Assembly (NCBI GenBank): GCA_035399665.1
Contig: DAOPJM010000003.1
Coordinates: 32,759 to 96,758 of the forward strand
Length of the DNA: 64,000 nt
Direction of reading: 5' to 3'
DNA from: DAOPJM01 sp035399665
Lineage (GTDB): Bacteria > Bacillota > Clostridia > Christensenellales > CAG-138
Part shown: piece after piece, positions 43,879 through 52,204 of the stretch
Numbering within the stretch: position 1 is the first letter of the stretch
Layout: the number at the start of each line of letters is the position of its first letter
Notes under the pieces: generated by a model
The model's input: only the letters and a program-made list of their open reading frames with translations
The model's database searches: none
Told to the model about the DNA's origin: nothing
Made by a program: the position numbers and the translations under genes

Positions 43879-43912
43879 TGCGTATTATACGCACTTTTTA
43901 GCGACAAGTCAA
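43879..43912 (-). promoter_or_regulatory. rpsU: Promoter of rpsU with a palindrome over the -10 box
   Basis: Minus-strand TTGACT 43907-43912, 17-nt spacer, TATAAT 43884-43889. The -10 lies within the perfect 15-bp odd palindrome TGCGTATTATACGCA (plus strand, 43879-43893), a possible repressor site. Confidence 0.78.
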
Positions 43913-43939
43913 CTCTTTTTTCCACATATTAAGAAATTT

Positions 43940-43968
43940 TTGACAAAGAAAGAAACTTGCTGTATACT
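43940..43968 (+). promoter_or_regulatory. Promoter of tdk
   Basis: TTGACA 43940-43945, 17-nt spacer, TATACT 43963-43968; GGAGG ribosome site at 43980-43984 before ATG 43990. Divergent from rpsU. Confidence 0.87.
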
Positions 43969-43989
43969 CAAAAGAAAACGGAGGAACTT

Positions 43990-44559
43990 ATGGCAAAGCT
44001 TTATTTCCGTTACGGGGCCATGGGCTCAAGCAAGACTGCCAATGCAATCATGGTCAAGTACAACTACTGGGAACGCGGCAAAAGCGCTCTGCTTGTCAAG
44101 CCTTCAACCGATGTACGGGATGGTCGCTATACCATTAAATCGCGCTGCGGTCTCACCGATGAGTGCATACTCATGGATGAGCTTGACCTTGACGCCGTCA
44201 AAGCTCACGTCTACGACTGTATCATTATTGACGAGGCTCAGTTCCTCTCCAAGGCTCAGGTTGAAACCATCTGTGAGATCGTGGATTGCTATGACGTTCC
44301 AGTAATCTGCTACGGACTGAAAACCGACTTTCAGGGCAATTTCTTTGAGGGCAGTCATTGGCTCTTAGCCCGCGCCGACACCATTGAGGAGGTCAAAACC
44401 ATATGCTGGTGCGGCAGAAAAGCCACCTGCAACGCCCGCTTCGACGAGAATGGCAACATCACCAAGGAGGGCGAGCAGGTTGTCCTGGGCGCGAATGACC
44501 GCTATATCGGTCTGTGCCGCAAGCACTGGCGCGAAGGCAATCCCGGTCCGCGCATATAA
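43990..44559 (+). CDS. tdk: Thymidine kinase (type II)
   Basis: A 189-residue ATP-dependent kinase that salvages thymidine to dTMP. P-loop GAMGSSKT (about residues 8-15), Walker B-like CIIIDEAQFLS with catalytic Glu, and two zinc-binding Cys pairs (CWCGRKATC about 140; LCRKHW near the end, with one position His) fit the type II family. The loop TDFQGNFFEGSHWLL is the usual segment following the Walker B strand. The start at 43990 follows a strong ribosome site and promoter. It is monocistronic. Its salvage role matches the nucleoside importer elsewhere in the window. Confidence 0.93.
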   Translation: MAKLYFRYGAMGSSKTANAIMVKYNYWERGKSALLVKPSTDVRDGRYTIKSRCGLTDECILMDELDLDAVKAHVYDCIIIDEAQFLSKAQVETICEIVDCYDVPVICYGLKTDFQGNFFEGSHWLLARADTIEEVKTICWCGRKATCNARFDENGNITKEGEQVVLGANDRYIGLCRKHWREGNPGPRI

Positions 44560-44667
44560 GCCCCGTCCGTCAACCCCATCATTTCCGTATACTATTTGCA
44601 ACAACAGCGCTTTATTTACAAAGCGGCGTGAGCTTTATGGTTCATGCCGTTTCTTTTGCATATTTGG

Positions 44668-46575
44668 TTATGACATACTCCAGTTATTATAGCCGTAGGG
44701 TCTGATCCAGCCCTCACTTTTAAGATAGGCGGCAAATACTCGGCAGCCTGCGTAGTAGTCCGGAATCAGCCCGTCAAATTCCGGCAGAGTGAAGCTCTCG
44801 ACTATGCGATCCTCCATGGTCATGTAGCTTTCATCGATGTACGGCAGGAACAGACTTCCCGCCTCGCCCTTTTCCGCTACAAATACGGCTATAAGCTCAT
44901 CATTTGCGACGTCAAGCCCCCAAAAGCTCGTGAGTGAAAGTACTCTAAAGCCCTCCTCCTCGCGTGTGTCAAGGGTATAGTTCAAGCCGTACAACGAATA
45001 CGGCAGCTCATCCTTCGCCAAGGACGCAGCATAGTCGTCAAGCCATGCTGTAATCTCGCGTCCGCGCATGATGATAAGTGAGAAGCTTGGGCTATCGTCG
45101 GTCATGCAGCAAAGATCTCCGACATTAAGCTCTCCCTCAAGCACACCCTCCCGCTTTATGCTCATGTACGGGTATGCCACGGAAGCAATAATGTCGGGCA
45201 AATCGGCGTTCTCGCTCTCAGCCCAGCTTGAAGCCGCCCATATCTGCGCCTGGTGAATAAGCTCCATCCACGCGCTCTGTTCGTGGTAGCCGCTCACGGG
45301 GCTTACAGGCTCGGAAATATAGCCCACAGGCACGGAGGACACTACGTTGGCGATGTTGTAAATCCTAAGTATCTGTGCCTGGAGTGTGCCGAGCGGCTTA
45401 TAGTCCGCCACGGCTTTTGATGATACAATCACCTGAAGTTGCCCTGAGTAGGTGTTGAAGCTGACGTTCATAACGCCGACGGTCGAAGCGTCCTTGGGAA
45501 GTCCCACAACGGGTATCTTTCTGCCCTCGGCGTTGACAGCGCTGCTTATATCCTCCGTCTTGGAGCAAAGCACAAGGTCTATGCTGCTGCACGACCTGAC
45601 CAACGCCGAAACGCTGTCCTTTTCGCCCTCCTCCCCCGTCGTCTCGTTCTGTGGCTCCGCCGCCACAACCGCGATTATCATATCGCAGCTTGCGGTAAGG
45701 GTCTTTTCATAATAAGAGTATATCTCGGACATGGACAAAGGCTCTATGCCGTTGACGCCGCCAAAACCCAGTCCTTCCACGTCCAAAGACTCTGTAAGCA
45801 GCGCGATGACTCCGACTGTCAATACCTCGCCGCAGCTGTTGGTATACTCCCTGATGATATAAGGCGAAGCACCGTTCCACACCGCCATGTCGGGATCTGC
45901 GGTCGTCGGGTCGTTCTTGAGATAATTGGCCATCAACACGGGCGTCCCGGCGGTTCTCATGGCGTCAATATCCGTCCTAAGCGGCAGCCTGCCGTAATTG
46001 AAGTCCGTATCCGAGAGAGCGACGGCGTCATAGCCCATTGCTGTGAATATGCTTGCCATCAGTCCTGTTCCCTTGCCGTTTGCGACTGCGGCGTAGGTAA
46101 GCGAAAGATCGCTGCCATATAGCGACGCTCCCCCGTCAAGGAGCATGAAATTCCTGTTCTCCTCCCTAAGCTCCTCTATGCAGCTCGCGGCAGAAAGCAG
46201 CTGATTGCTCACATTGGCTTTCGTGAAAAGCTCACTCACCCATCCCTGCCCGCCAAGATTCGCGGTCACGGCAAGCGTGAATTTTACCTCGCAAGCCGAC
46301 ATGTCGCTTGTCTCACCCGTTATAAGCCTCAACAGTAAAGCTGCGTCGGAAGCGGTAACAAGCGTGTCTCCGTCTACGTCGGCGCGTGCCTTTTGTGTAT
46401 CGTTCAGAGTTATCTTGTGGGAGACATGTTTTATTATCAGTGCGGCGTCGCCCGCGTCAATTACCCCATTTCCGTTAAGATCGCCTCTGTCGGTCGCCGC
46501 GTATGCAAAACTGCCCGCGCCAAGCACGAGCAGAATTAAGATATATGAAATTATTCTCTTTGCGGCCGACTTCAT
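44668..46575 (-). CDS. Dockerin-bearing 5'-nucleotidase-like exported protein, metal motifs degenerate
   Basis: A 635-residue secreted protein. After a signal peptide ending near SFAYA comes a type I dockerin (GDLNGNGVIDAGDAALI and ADVDGDTLVTASDAALLLR, about residues 30-90), then a UshA/CpdB-type calcineurin-like domain and a 5'-nucleotidase C-terminal domain (EGVLEGELNVGDLC). Where active enzymes have DxHG, DxGD and GNHE, this protein has TANLGG, LLDGGAS and LSDTDFNYG, so the metal site looks broken. It may be a binding protein rather than an enzyme. The start at 46575 has AAAGGA upstream; an earlier in-frame ATG overlaps the preceding gene. It is second in a two-gene operon with another dockerin protein. 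Confidence 0.7.
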   Translation of the reverse strand: MKSAAKRIISYILILLVLGAGSFAYAATDRGDLNGNGVIDAGDAALIIKHVSHKITLNDTQKARADVDGDTLVTASDAALLLRLITGETSDMSACEVKFTLAVTANLGGQGWVSELFTKANVSNQLLSAASCIEELREENRNFMLLDGGASLYGSDLSLTYAAVANGKGTGLMASIFTAMGYDAVALSDTDFNYGRLPLRTDIDAMRTAGTPVLMANYLKNDPTTADPDMAVWNGASPYIIREYTNSCGEVLTVGVIALLTESLDVEGLGFGGVNGIEPLSMSEIYSYYEKTLTASCDMIIAVVAAEPQNETTGEEGEKDSVSALVRSCSSIDLVLCSKTEDISSAVNAEGRKIPVVGLPKDASTVGVMNVSFNTYSGQLQVIVSSKAVADYKPLGTLQAQILRIYNIANVVSSVPVGYISEPVSPVSGYHEQSAWMELIHQAQIWAASSWAESENADLPDIIASVAYPYMSIKREGVLEGELNVGDLCCMTDDSPSFSLIIMRGREITAWLDDYAASLAKDELPYSLYGLNYTLDTREEEGFRVLSLTSFWGLDVANDELIAVFVAEKGEAGSLFLPYIDESYMTMEDRIVESFTLPEFDGLIPDYYAGCRVFAAYLKSEGWIRPYGYNNWSMS

Positions 46576-46597
46576 CTTTCCTTTACTTGTACCGCAA

Positions 46598-47761
46598 TCA
46601 GCGGTCGTCATCCAGCGACATGAAGCCGCCGCCCCAATCGGAGGTTATGGTGAGCATCGCCGACTTGTCGGTGATAACATAGAAGTTATTATAATCGCCG
46701 TCAAAGTGCGCCACAACGCGGTACTGGCCCGGATCCTTACCAAACTGATCCTCTATCTTGACATAGCTGTCCTTGTCGGACTTTCGATAGTAGTAGGTAT
46801 AGCTCACGGTCACGCCATCGGGGATGTTCTCCGCGGTAATGGTGAACTGCTCAAGCTGATTCTCTTTCTCCTGCTTGCAGGTCTTGTCGCTCATGGTGGG
46901 CTGAGGTGCATAGGTCGCCTTCTCTATTACGAAATCACCCTTGAGGTTTTCGCCTGTCGCAGCATAGCCCGTCGAGGTTACGGTTATCTCATACTGATAG
47001 GTTCCCGCATTCTTTGGCGTTACGGCCACACCATCCTGAGTATATGTTACCGTGAACTCCACGCTGACGGAAGGGGTTGCGGTTATGCCCTGCTTCTCGC
47101 CCGTGTATACGGACTCAAAATTGCCAACCGTGAAGCTGACCTCTACGCCCGGCACATATGATGTTAAGGTGTAGCCCTCAAGTCCCGCGCTCGCCCATGC
47201 GTCGGCGTTGGGTTCGGGGTAATAGAGTGTCGCGCCCGCCGTTATGCCCGCCTCGGCAAGACCTTCAGGCGGATCTGCGAGGAAGTATACCTCAGTGACG
47301 GAGCTGCCTTTGAACGTGTCCTTTGCGATAGTCGTTACGGGATGTCCCTCCATAGCCTGAGGAAAGGGGTTGATCGTGGCGTCGCTCCCAAAATACGCGG
47401 TCACGGTGGATCTGTTGCGCTTTGCGATGAAGCTGTACTCTCCGTTTGCCGTGGTCTTTTCGGCTGTTGTCTCATAGTCATCGACAAGACCTACAAGATA
47501 CCTAAGTATTGCGGTAGCGTCGGATGCTGACAGGTTCCCGCTGTGGTCTACGTCGGCAAGGACTATTTGCGAATAACCCAAATCCTCAAGACCTACCAAG
47601 TATCTTAATATAAATGCCGAATCGCTGGAGTTGACGCTGGTATCTGAATTTGCATCGCCCATGAGACCCTCGGCGGGTACGCTGTCATACGCTCCCGCGA
47701 CGGACGCAAATCCCATAAGTATAGCAAGAATTATAGCAAGACAAGTGAATTTCTTAAGCAT
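46598..47761 (-). CDS. Exported dockerin-domain protein with Ig-like (MBG-type) module
   Basis: A 387-residue secreted protein. The signal peptide is followed by a complete type I dockerin with two calcium loops (GDANSDTSVNSSDSAFILR and ADVDHSGNLSASDATAILR, about residues 34-92). The rest is beta-rich: a leucine-rich-repeat-like fragment (TIAKDTFKGSSVTEVYFLAD) and an MBG-like segment (VTYTQDGVAVTPKNAGTYQY) that often occur in clostridial surface proteins. The C-terminus is short and acidic (GGFMSLDDDR). The first gene of a two-gene operon, with AGGAGGT and a consensus promoter. The partner cohesin is not obvious here except the cohesin-like domain encoded at 57972-59213. Confidence 0.8.
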   Translation of the reverse strand: MLKKFTCLAIILAILMGFASVAGAYDSVPAEGLMGDANSDTSVNSSDSAFILRYLVGLEDLGYSQIVLADVDHSGNLSASDATAILRYLVGLVDDYETTAEKTTANGEYSFIAKRNRSTVTAYFGSDATINPFPQAMEGHPVTTIAKDTFKGSSVTEVYFLADPPEGLAEAGITAGATLYYPEPNADAWASAGLEGYTLTSYVPGVEVSFTVGNFESVYTGEKQGITATPSVSVEFTVTYTQDGVAVTPKNAGTYQYEITVTSTGYAATGENLKGDFVIEKATYAPQPTMSDKTCKQEKENQLEQFTITAENIPDGVTVSYTYYYRKSDKDSYVKIEDQFGKDPGQYRVVAHFDGDYNNFYVITDKSAMLTITSDWGGGFMSLDDDR

Positions 47762-47789
47762 TGTCAGTACCTCCTAATTTTCTAAGCTT

Positions 47790-47818
47790 ATTATACGACA
47801 GCTTAAAACAAAATGCAA
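47790..47818 (-). promoter_or_regulatory. Promoter of the dockerin-protein operon
   Basis: Minus-strand TTGCAT 47813-47818, 17-nt spacer, TATAAT 47790-47795. Confidence 0.82.
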
Positions 47819-47919
47819 GAAATTAGTCCGCAGACAAACACACATTTAACAATTATGTAGCATTCTTGTGTGTTTATGAAGTCCTCGTGGCTTGGTCAGG
47901 CGTAGGCGTGTTGTAAGAT

Positions 47920-47947
47920 CCTTCTGTCAAGACGAGATGACAGAAGG
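47920..47947. repeat. Perfect 10-bp hairpin beside the tandem array
   Basis: CCTTCTGTCA (47920-47929), 8-nt loop, TGACAGAAGG (47938-47947). It looks like a diverged relative of the short elements in the adjacent array (GATCCTTC ... GATGACAG). Confidence 0.75.
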
Positions 47948-47957
47948 GTGTTCGAGG

Positions 47958-48660
47958 GAGCGGGGCTATAAGCGCAAGTTTATTTCAAGATCCTTCGTCG
48001 CTAAGGCTCCTCAGGATGACAGTGGGGGTTGGTTGCGGATACCGAATGGGCTTGAGAGTGGTTATGACTTACTTGTCATCCTGAGCGAAGTCGAAGGATC
48101 TTGCCGAAAACTCAAAGGTCAAGAGACGCTCACGGCGGAAAGAGTTTGTCACGCGTGGGAGCGCTCTTTTGATTACAAGCTTGTTTCAAGATCCTTCGTC
48201 GCTGCCGCTCCTCAGGATGACAGCGGGGGTTAGTTGGCGGAGCATATTGGAATGGCAACCGGGGGGATTCGGAGGAGCGGGGCTGTAAGCGCAAGTTTAT
48301 TTCAAGATCCTTTGTCGCTAAGGCTCCTCAGGATGACAGCGGGGGTTGGTTGCGGATACCGAACGGGCTTGAGAGTGGTTATGACTTACTTGTCATCCTG
48401 AGCGAAGTCGAAGGATCTTGCCGAAAACTCAAAGGTCAAGAGACGCTCACGGCGGAAAGAGTTTGTCACGCGTGGGAGCGCTCTTTTGATTACAAGCTTG
48501 TTTCAAGATCCTTCGTCGCTGCCGCTCCTCAGGATGACAGCGGGGGTTAGTTGGCGGAGCATATTGGAATGGCAACCGGGGGGATTCGGAGGAGCGGGGC
48601 TGTAAGCGCAAGTTTGTTTCAAGATCCTTCGTCGCTGCCGCTCCTCAGGATGACAGTGGG
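47958..48660. repeat. 317-bp tandem array (2.2 copies) built from short inverted elements
   Basis: Copy 1 at 47958-48274, copy 2 at 48275-48591, partial copy from 48592 to about 48660; the full copies are almost identical. Each holds three short elements: R forms (CAAGATCCTTCGTCG ... CTCAGGATGACAG at 47986, 48187, 48303, 48504, 48620) and an inverted F form (GTCATCCTGAGCGAAG...GAAGGATCTTG at 48075 and 48392). R and F pair at both ends, so RNA across them could form long hairpins. This matches a dispersed element type widespread in bacterial genomes (sequence TCCTGAGCGAAGTCGAAGGA). The short frames inside, ending in QDDSGG, have no ribosome sites and are not genes. The 1.07-kb gap 47762-48830 contains this array plus flanking promoters. 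Confidence 0.92.
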
Positions 48661-48727
48661 GGGCGTGTTTCGAATACCCTTGGAAATTCACCTTGTAAAT
48701 ATTTTTTGGTTTTTTAGTAAATTGGTA

Positions 48728-48756
48728 TTGACAAAATTGTGTCATGAAACTATAAT
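48728..48756 (+). promoter_or_regulatory. Consensus promoter of the maltodextrin operon
   Basis: TTGACA 48728-48733, 17-nt spacer, TATAAT 48751-48756: a perfect sigma-A promoter, which is consistent with control by repression. Confidence 0.9.
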
Positions 48757-48768
48757 GACATTGTTTGT

Positions 48769-48804
48769 GGAAACGTTACCGGTATCGTTACCGAAATCGT
48801 TTCC
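48769..48804. promoter_or_regulatory. Three tandem LacI-type operator-like 12-mers
   Basis: GGAAACGTTACC (48769), GGTATCGTTACC (48781) and GAAATCGTTTCC (48793) abut without spacer. Each is a near-palindrome around a central CG, the mark of LacI-family operators; outer arms GGAAACG and CGTTTCC also pair with each other. They lie 13 nt after the -10, where a bound repressor would block transcription. Autoregulation by the LacI-type protein is inferred. Confidence 0.7.
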
Positions 48805-48830
48805 AAGTATGTCGAAAGGAAGCGTCCTCC

Positions 48831-49859
48831 ATGGTCAGCATCAAGGATGTTGCGTCTCGCTGCGGCTTCGCGGTAAGCACCGTCTCAAGGGCTATGAACA
48901 ATCATCCCGACGTTTCCGAGGATACCCGCACCAAGGTCATGGACGCTGTTCGGGAGCTGCACTACATCCCAAACAACAGCGCAAGAAACCTTGTCAAGTC
49001 GAGTTCAGACACCATAATCGTTCTCGTTCGCGGCGTCTCCAACCCCTTCTTCGCACCGCTGATTCGGGTGCTTGAGGAAGAGCTTGTAAAGAATGGCTTC
49101 GCTTTGGAGCTTCATCAGATACACACAAACGAGGACGAGCTACACGCGGCGCGGCTGATAATCAATGAGCGCAAGCCCTGCGGTATACTGTTCTTGGGCG
49201 GCAGGTTCAACTACACCCAAGAGGAAATTGACCTCATCCCCGTCCCCTTCGTAATGTGTACTTACGCGAACACCTTCGGTTCGCTTCCGCCCTCATCCTA
49301 CTCGTCGGTTTCCATCGACGACAGAGCCGCCGCCTTCTATGCGGTGAACTCGCTCATCATGCTTGGTCACAAGCATATCGCAATCTTGGCTGACAGCGTT
49401 TGCGACCGCTCCATAAGCGAGCTTAGGTACTTAGGGTACTTGGACGCGCTGAGCAGCGCGGGCATAGAGCTTGACAGGGAGCTGGTTATCAACACCGACA
49501 GCTTCTCCGACCTCGGTAGAATCTACGATTCCGTAAGCTCAGTCATTGAGAACGATACGAAGTTTACCGCAATATTCTGCATCGCCGACATGATGGCGAT
49601 AGCCGCTATGAAAGCGCTCACGGATCACGGTATTTCGGTGCCTGAGGACTGCTCCGTCCTTGCGATAGACGGGCTTGACCTTACGGCATATGTCAACCCG
49701 GTGCTGTGTTCCCTGGAACAACCCATCGTTGAGATTGGCGAATCCTGCGCCGATACTCTGATAGGTCTTATTGAAGGCAGGGGGCAGAATCGTCAGATAT
49801 TGCTCACCGCAAAGCTTAGAAAGGGCGCCTCGGTATGCGCGCCGCTCAATCTGAATTAA
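48831..49859 (+). CDS. LacI-family transcriptional regulator
   Basis: A 342-residue regulator. The N-terminal helix-turn-helix VSIKDVASRCGFAVSTVSRA and hinge region YIPNNSARNLVK are canonical, followed by a periplasmic-binding-like sensor domain (IIVLVRGVSNPFF, KHIAILAD, FCIADMMAIAAMKAL, LAIDGLDLT). The sugar-sensing pocket cannot be assigned, but the following genes point to maltose or maltodextrin. The ATG at 48831 is chosen from the domain start, with GAAAGGA upstream. It is first in the operon, immediately after the promoter and operators it probably binds. Confidence 0.9.
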   Translation: MVSIKDVASRCGFAVSTVSRAMNNHPDVSEDTRTKVMDAVRELHYIPNNSARNLVKSSSDTIIVLVRGVSNPFFAPLIRVLEEELVKNGFALELHQIHTNEDELHAARLIINERKPCGILFLGGRFNYTQEEIDLIPVPFVMCTYANTFGSLPPSSYSSVSIDDRAAAFYAVNSLIMLGHKHIAILADSVCDRSISELRYLGYLDALSSAGIELDRELVINTDSFSDLGRIYDSVSSVIENDTKFTAIFCIADMMAIAAMKALTDHGISVPEDCSVLAIDGLDLTAYVNPVLCSLEQPIVEIGESCADTLIGLIEGRGQNRQILLTAKLRKGASVCAPLNLN

Positions 49860-49905
49860 TATGCTGTTTGGCGTATTAAGAATAAATAGAAGGAAGGTAA
49901 ATCAA

Positions 49906-51198
49906 ATGAAGAAAATTCTTGCCCTGGTCCTGGCTCTTGTCATGATCACCGCCGTCTGTGCGGCTTGTGGCACCAAGGAACCGGTTGAGGAGACCGGCTC
50001 CGTCTACTATCTCAACTTCAAGCCCGAGTCCGACGCGGCTTGGCAGGCTCTTGCCGCTAAGTACACCGAGGAGACCGGCGTAAAAGTGACCGTCGTCACC
50101 GCTGCTTCCGGCACCTATTCCGAGACCCTGACCGCCGAGATGGACAAGGGCGATTCCGCTCCGACCATGTTCCAGTGCGGCAACCAGGCCGGTCTTGATA
50201 CCTGGGGCGACTACTGCTATGACCTCACCGGCAGCGCTGTCTACAACGAAATGACCACCAACGACTTCAACCTGTTTGGCGAAAACGGCGAAGTCTACTG
50301 CATCGGCTACTGCTACGAGTGCTTCGGCATCATCGTCAACACCGCTCTGCTTGCAGAAGCGGGTCATTCTCTGGATGAAATCACCAACTTCGAGTCTCTC
50401 AAGACCGTTGTTGAGGACATCACCGCACGTCACGAGAGCGGCGAGCTTGCGTTTGCAGCGTTCACCTCCTCCGGCATGGACGGTTCCTCCAGCTGGCGTT
50501 TCTCCGGTCACCTTGCCAACATGCCCCTGTTCTATCAGTTTAGGGACGACAATGTAACCGCTCAGCCCGCAACCATCACCGACGCTTATCTTGACAACTT
50601 CAAGATGATTTGGGATCTCTACATCAACAACTCCGACACTGACCCCACGCAGCTCGCATCCGCGACCGGCGACCAGGCCGAAGCCGAATTTGGCGAAGGC
50701 AAGGCCGTGTTCTATCAGAACGGTTCTTGGGAGTACTCCAACCTGACCACCACCTTCGGTATGGACGCCGCTAACCTGGCCATGATCCCCATCTACTGCG
50801 GCGCAGCAGGTGAAGAAAAGGCCGCTCTGTGCTGCGGCACCGAGAATTGCTGGGCAGTCAACAGCAAGGCTTCCGAAGCCAATATCAAGGCTACTTTGGA
50901 CTTCATGTACTGGGTAGTCACCTCCGAAGCCGGCACGACCATGATGGCCGAGCAGTTCGGACCCATCCCCTTCAAGGCCGCCAAGGAGACCGAGAACGTG
51001 TTCTTCAACGATGCTAACGAGTACCTCGCTGATGGCAACTACGTTGTAACCTGGGCGTTCAACTACACCCCCAACGTGGATAACTGGCGTGCAGGCGTCG
51101 TAGCCGCTCTGACCCAGTACTCCGCAGGCACCGGCAGCTGGGACGACGTGGTAACCGCGTTCGTAACCGGTTGGGCAACCCAGTACGCCGCTCAATAA
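49906..51198 (+). CDS. Sugar ABC transporter substrate-binding lipoprotein (maltodextrin type)
   Basis: A 430-residue binding lipoprotein. Signal peptide MKKILALVLALVMITAV and lipobox CAAC (Cys21), then a family 1 sugar-binding fold (WQALAAKYTEETGVKVTVV, PTMFQCGNQAGLD, NGSWEYSNL, GTENCWAVNSKA). ATG 49906 is fixed by the signal peptide and AGGAAGG. It captures oligosaccharides outside the cell for the two permeases downstream. MalQ at the end of the operon suggests maltodextrins. The 46 nt to the regulator gene contain no terminator, but a hairpin follows this gene. Confidence 0.88.
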   Translation: MKKILALVLALVMITAVCAACGTKEPVEETGSVYYLNFKPESDAAWQALAAKYTEETGVKVTVVTAASGTYSETLTAEMDKGDSAPTMFQCGNQAGLDTWGDYCYDLTGSAVYNEMTTNDFNLFGENGEVYCIGYCYECFGIIVNTALLAEAGHSLDEITNFESLKTVVEDITARHESGELAFAAFTSSGMDGSSSWRFSGHLANMPLFYQFRDDNVTAQPATITDAYLDNFKMIWDLYINNSDTDPTQLASATGDQAEAEFGEGKAVFYQNGSWEYSNLTTTFGMDAANLAMIPIYCGAAGEEKAALCCGTENCWAVNSKASEANIKATLDFMYWVVTSEAGTTMMAEQFGPIPFKAAKETENVFFNDANEYLADGNYVVTWAFNYTPNVDNWRAGVVAALTQYSAGTGSWDDVVTAFVTGWATQYAAQ

Positions 51199-51222
51199 GC
51201 ATCAATCCGTATAACCTTCATG

Positions 51223-51254
51223 TGGGGGCGAGTGGAAACGCTCGTCCCCATTTT
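51223..51254 (+). terminator. Attenuating hairpin after the sugar-binding protein gene
   Basis: TGGGGGCGAG and CGCTCGTCCCCA form a GC-rich stem closed by TGGAAA, followed by TTTT. Placed between binding protein and permeases, as in the two other importers of this window. Confidence 0.8.
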
Positions 51255-51280
51255 CTACCCATCAACCCCAAGGAGGAGCT

Positions 51281-52204
51281 ATGAAAGCTAAAAAGCAAGC
51301 CCACAAAAGCGAAGCGGCTCTGAACTCGAAGCTGATACGGCGCTCAATCAAGTGTTGGTTCCCGCTGTTTCTTCTTCCCACCTTTGTCGCTTTTTGCATA
51401 GGCTTCATCTATCCCTTTGTGAGGGGCATTTCACTGTCATTCTGTAAGTTCACAACAACAAGCAACGCTACATGGGTTGGCATTCAAAACTACATCAAGG
51501 CATTCCAGGACGCAGGCTTTCTGCACGCCTTTTGGTATACCGCCTTGGTCGCGGTCGTTTCCATGGTGGTGATAAACCTTTTCGCCTTCGCTGTGGCCTA
51601 CGCCTTAACGCGTGGCATCAAAGGCTCCAACATTTTCAGAACCGTGTTCTTTATGCCCAACCTCATAGGCGGTATCGTCCTGGGCTACATTTGGTCGATG
51701 ATTTTCGACGGCATTTTGAAGAACTTCGGTACCTCGATACTCCTTAGTACCACCTACGGCTTTTGGAGCTTGATCATCCTGATGGCGTGGCAGCAGATAG
51801 GCTACATGATGATAATCTATATCGCCGGTTTGCAGTCCGTACCTGACGACATGATTGAGGCCGCCAAGATTGATGGTGCGAACGGCTGGCAGGTCTTGAC
51901 GCACATCACCATTCCCACGGTCATGCCCTCCATTACCATCTGCACCTTCTTAACGCTCACAAACTCGTTCAAGCTGTTCGATCAGAACTTGGTCTTGAAC
52001 GGTGGTCAGCCATTTCTATTCGGAGCGGACGGAACCATAATTAAATCTACCGAGATGCTTGCGCTGAACATCTACAACACCTTCTACCTTAACTCCAATT
52101 CAAGGGGCGTAGGTCAGGCTAAGGCCGTCGTGTTCTTCGTGCTTGTCGCGGTTCTTGCCATCGTTCAGCTTTCGCTTACAAGAAGGAAGGAGATTCAGCA
52201 ATGA
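51281..52204 (+). CDS. Sugar ABC transporter permease (MalF type)
   Basis: A 307-residue permease with six helices. The N-terminus is basic (KAKKQAHKSEAALNSKLIRR), the first helix follows, and the EAA loop is SVPDDMIEAAKIDGANGWQVLTHITIP in two parts around the conserved Gly. It forms the translocation channel with the MalG-type partner, whose start overlaps its stop by 4 nt. AAGGAGGAG precedes the ATG. Confidence 0.9.
   Translation: MKAKKQAHKSEAALNSKLIRRSIKCWFPLFLLPTFVAFCIGFIYPFVRGISLSFCKFTTTSNATWVGIQNYIKAFQDAGFLHAFWYTALVAVVSMVVINLFAFAVAYALTRGIKGSNIFRTVFFMPNLIGGIVLGYIWSMIFDGILKNFGTSILLSTTYGFWSLIILMAWQQIGYMMIIYIAGLQSVPDDMIEAAKIDGANGWQVLTHITIPTVMPSITICTFLTLTNSFKLFDQNLVLNGGQPFLFGADGTIIKSTEMLALNIYNTFYLNSNSRGVGQAKAVVFFVLVAVLAIVQLSLTRRKEIQQ

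Noticed and set aside
47958..48660. CRISPR array suspected from regularly repeated segments.
   Set aside because: Period is 317 bp, elements occur in both orientations, there are no unique spacers of 30-40 bp and no cas genes.
47892..48745. Short reading frames within the 317-bp array (products ending in QDDSGG, and one on the minus strand).
   Set aside because: They arise from repeated non-coding elements, occur in duplicate with the array and have no ribosome sites.
49876..51195. A 439-codon open frame on the minus strand covering the sugar-binding protein gene.
   Set aside because: It is the exact antisense of a gene with signal peptide, ribosome site and family motifs; long antisense frames here follow from codon bias.
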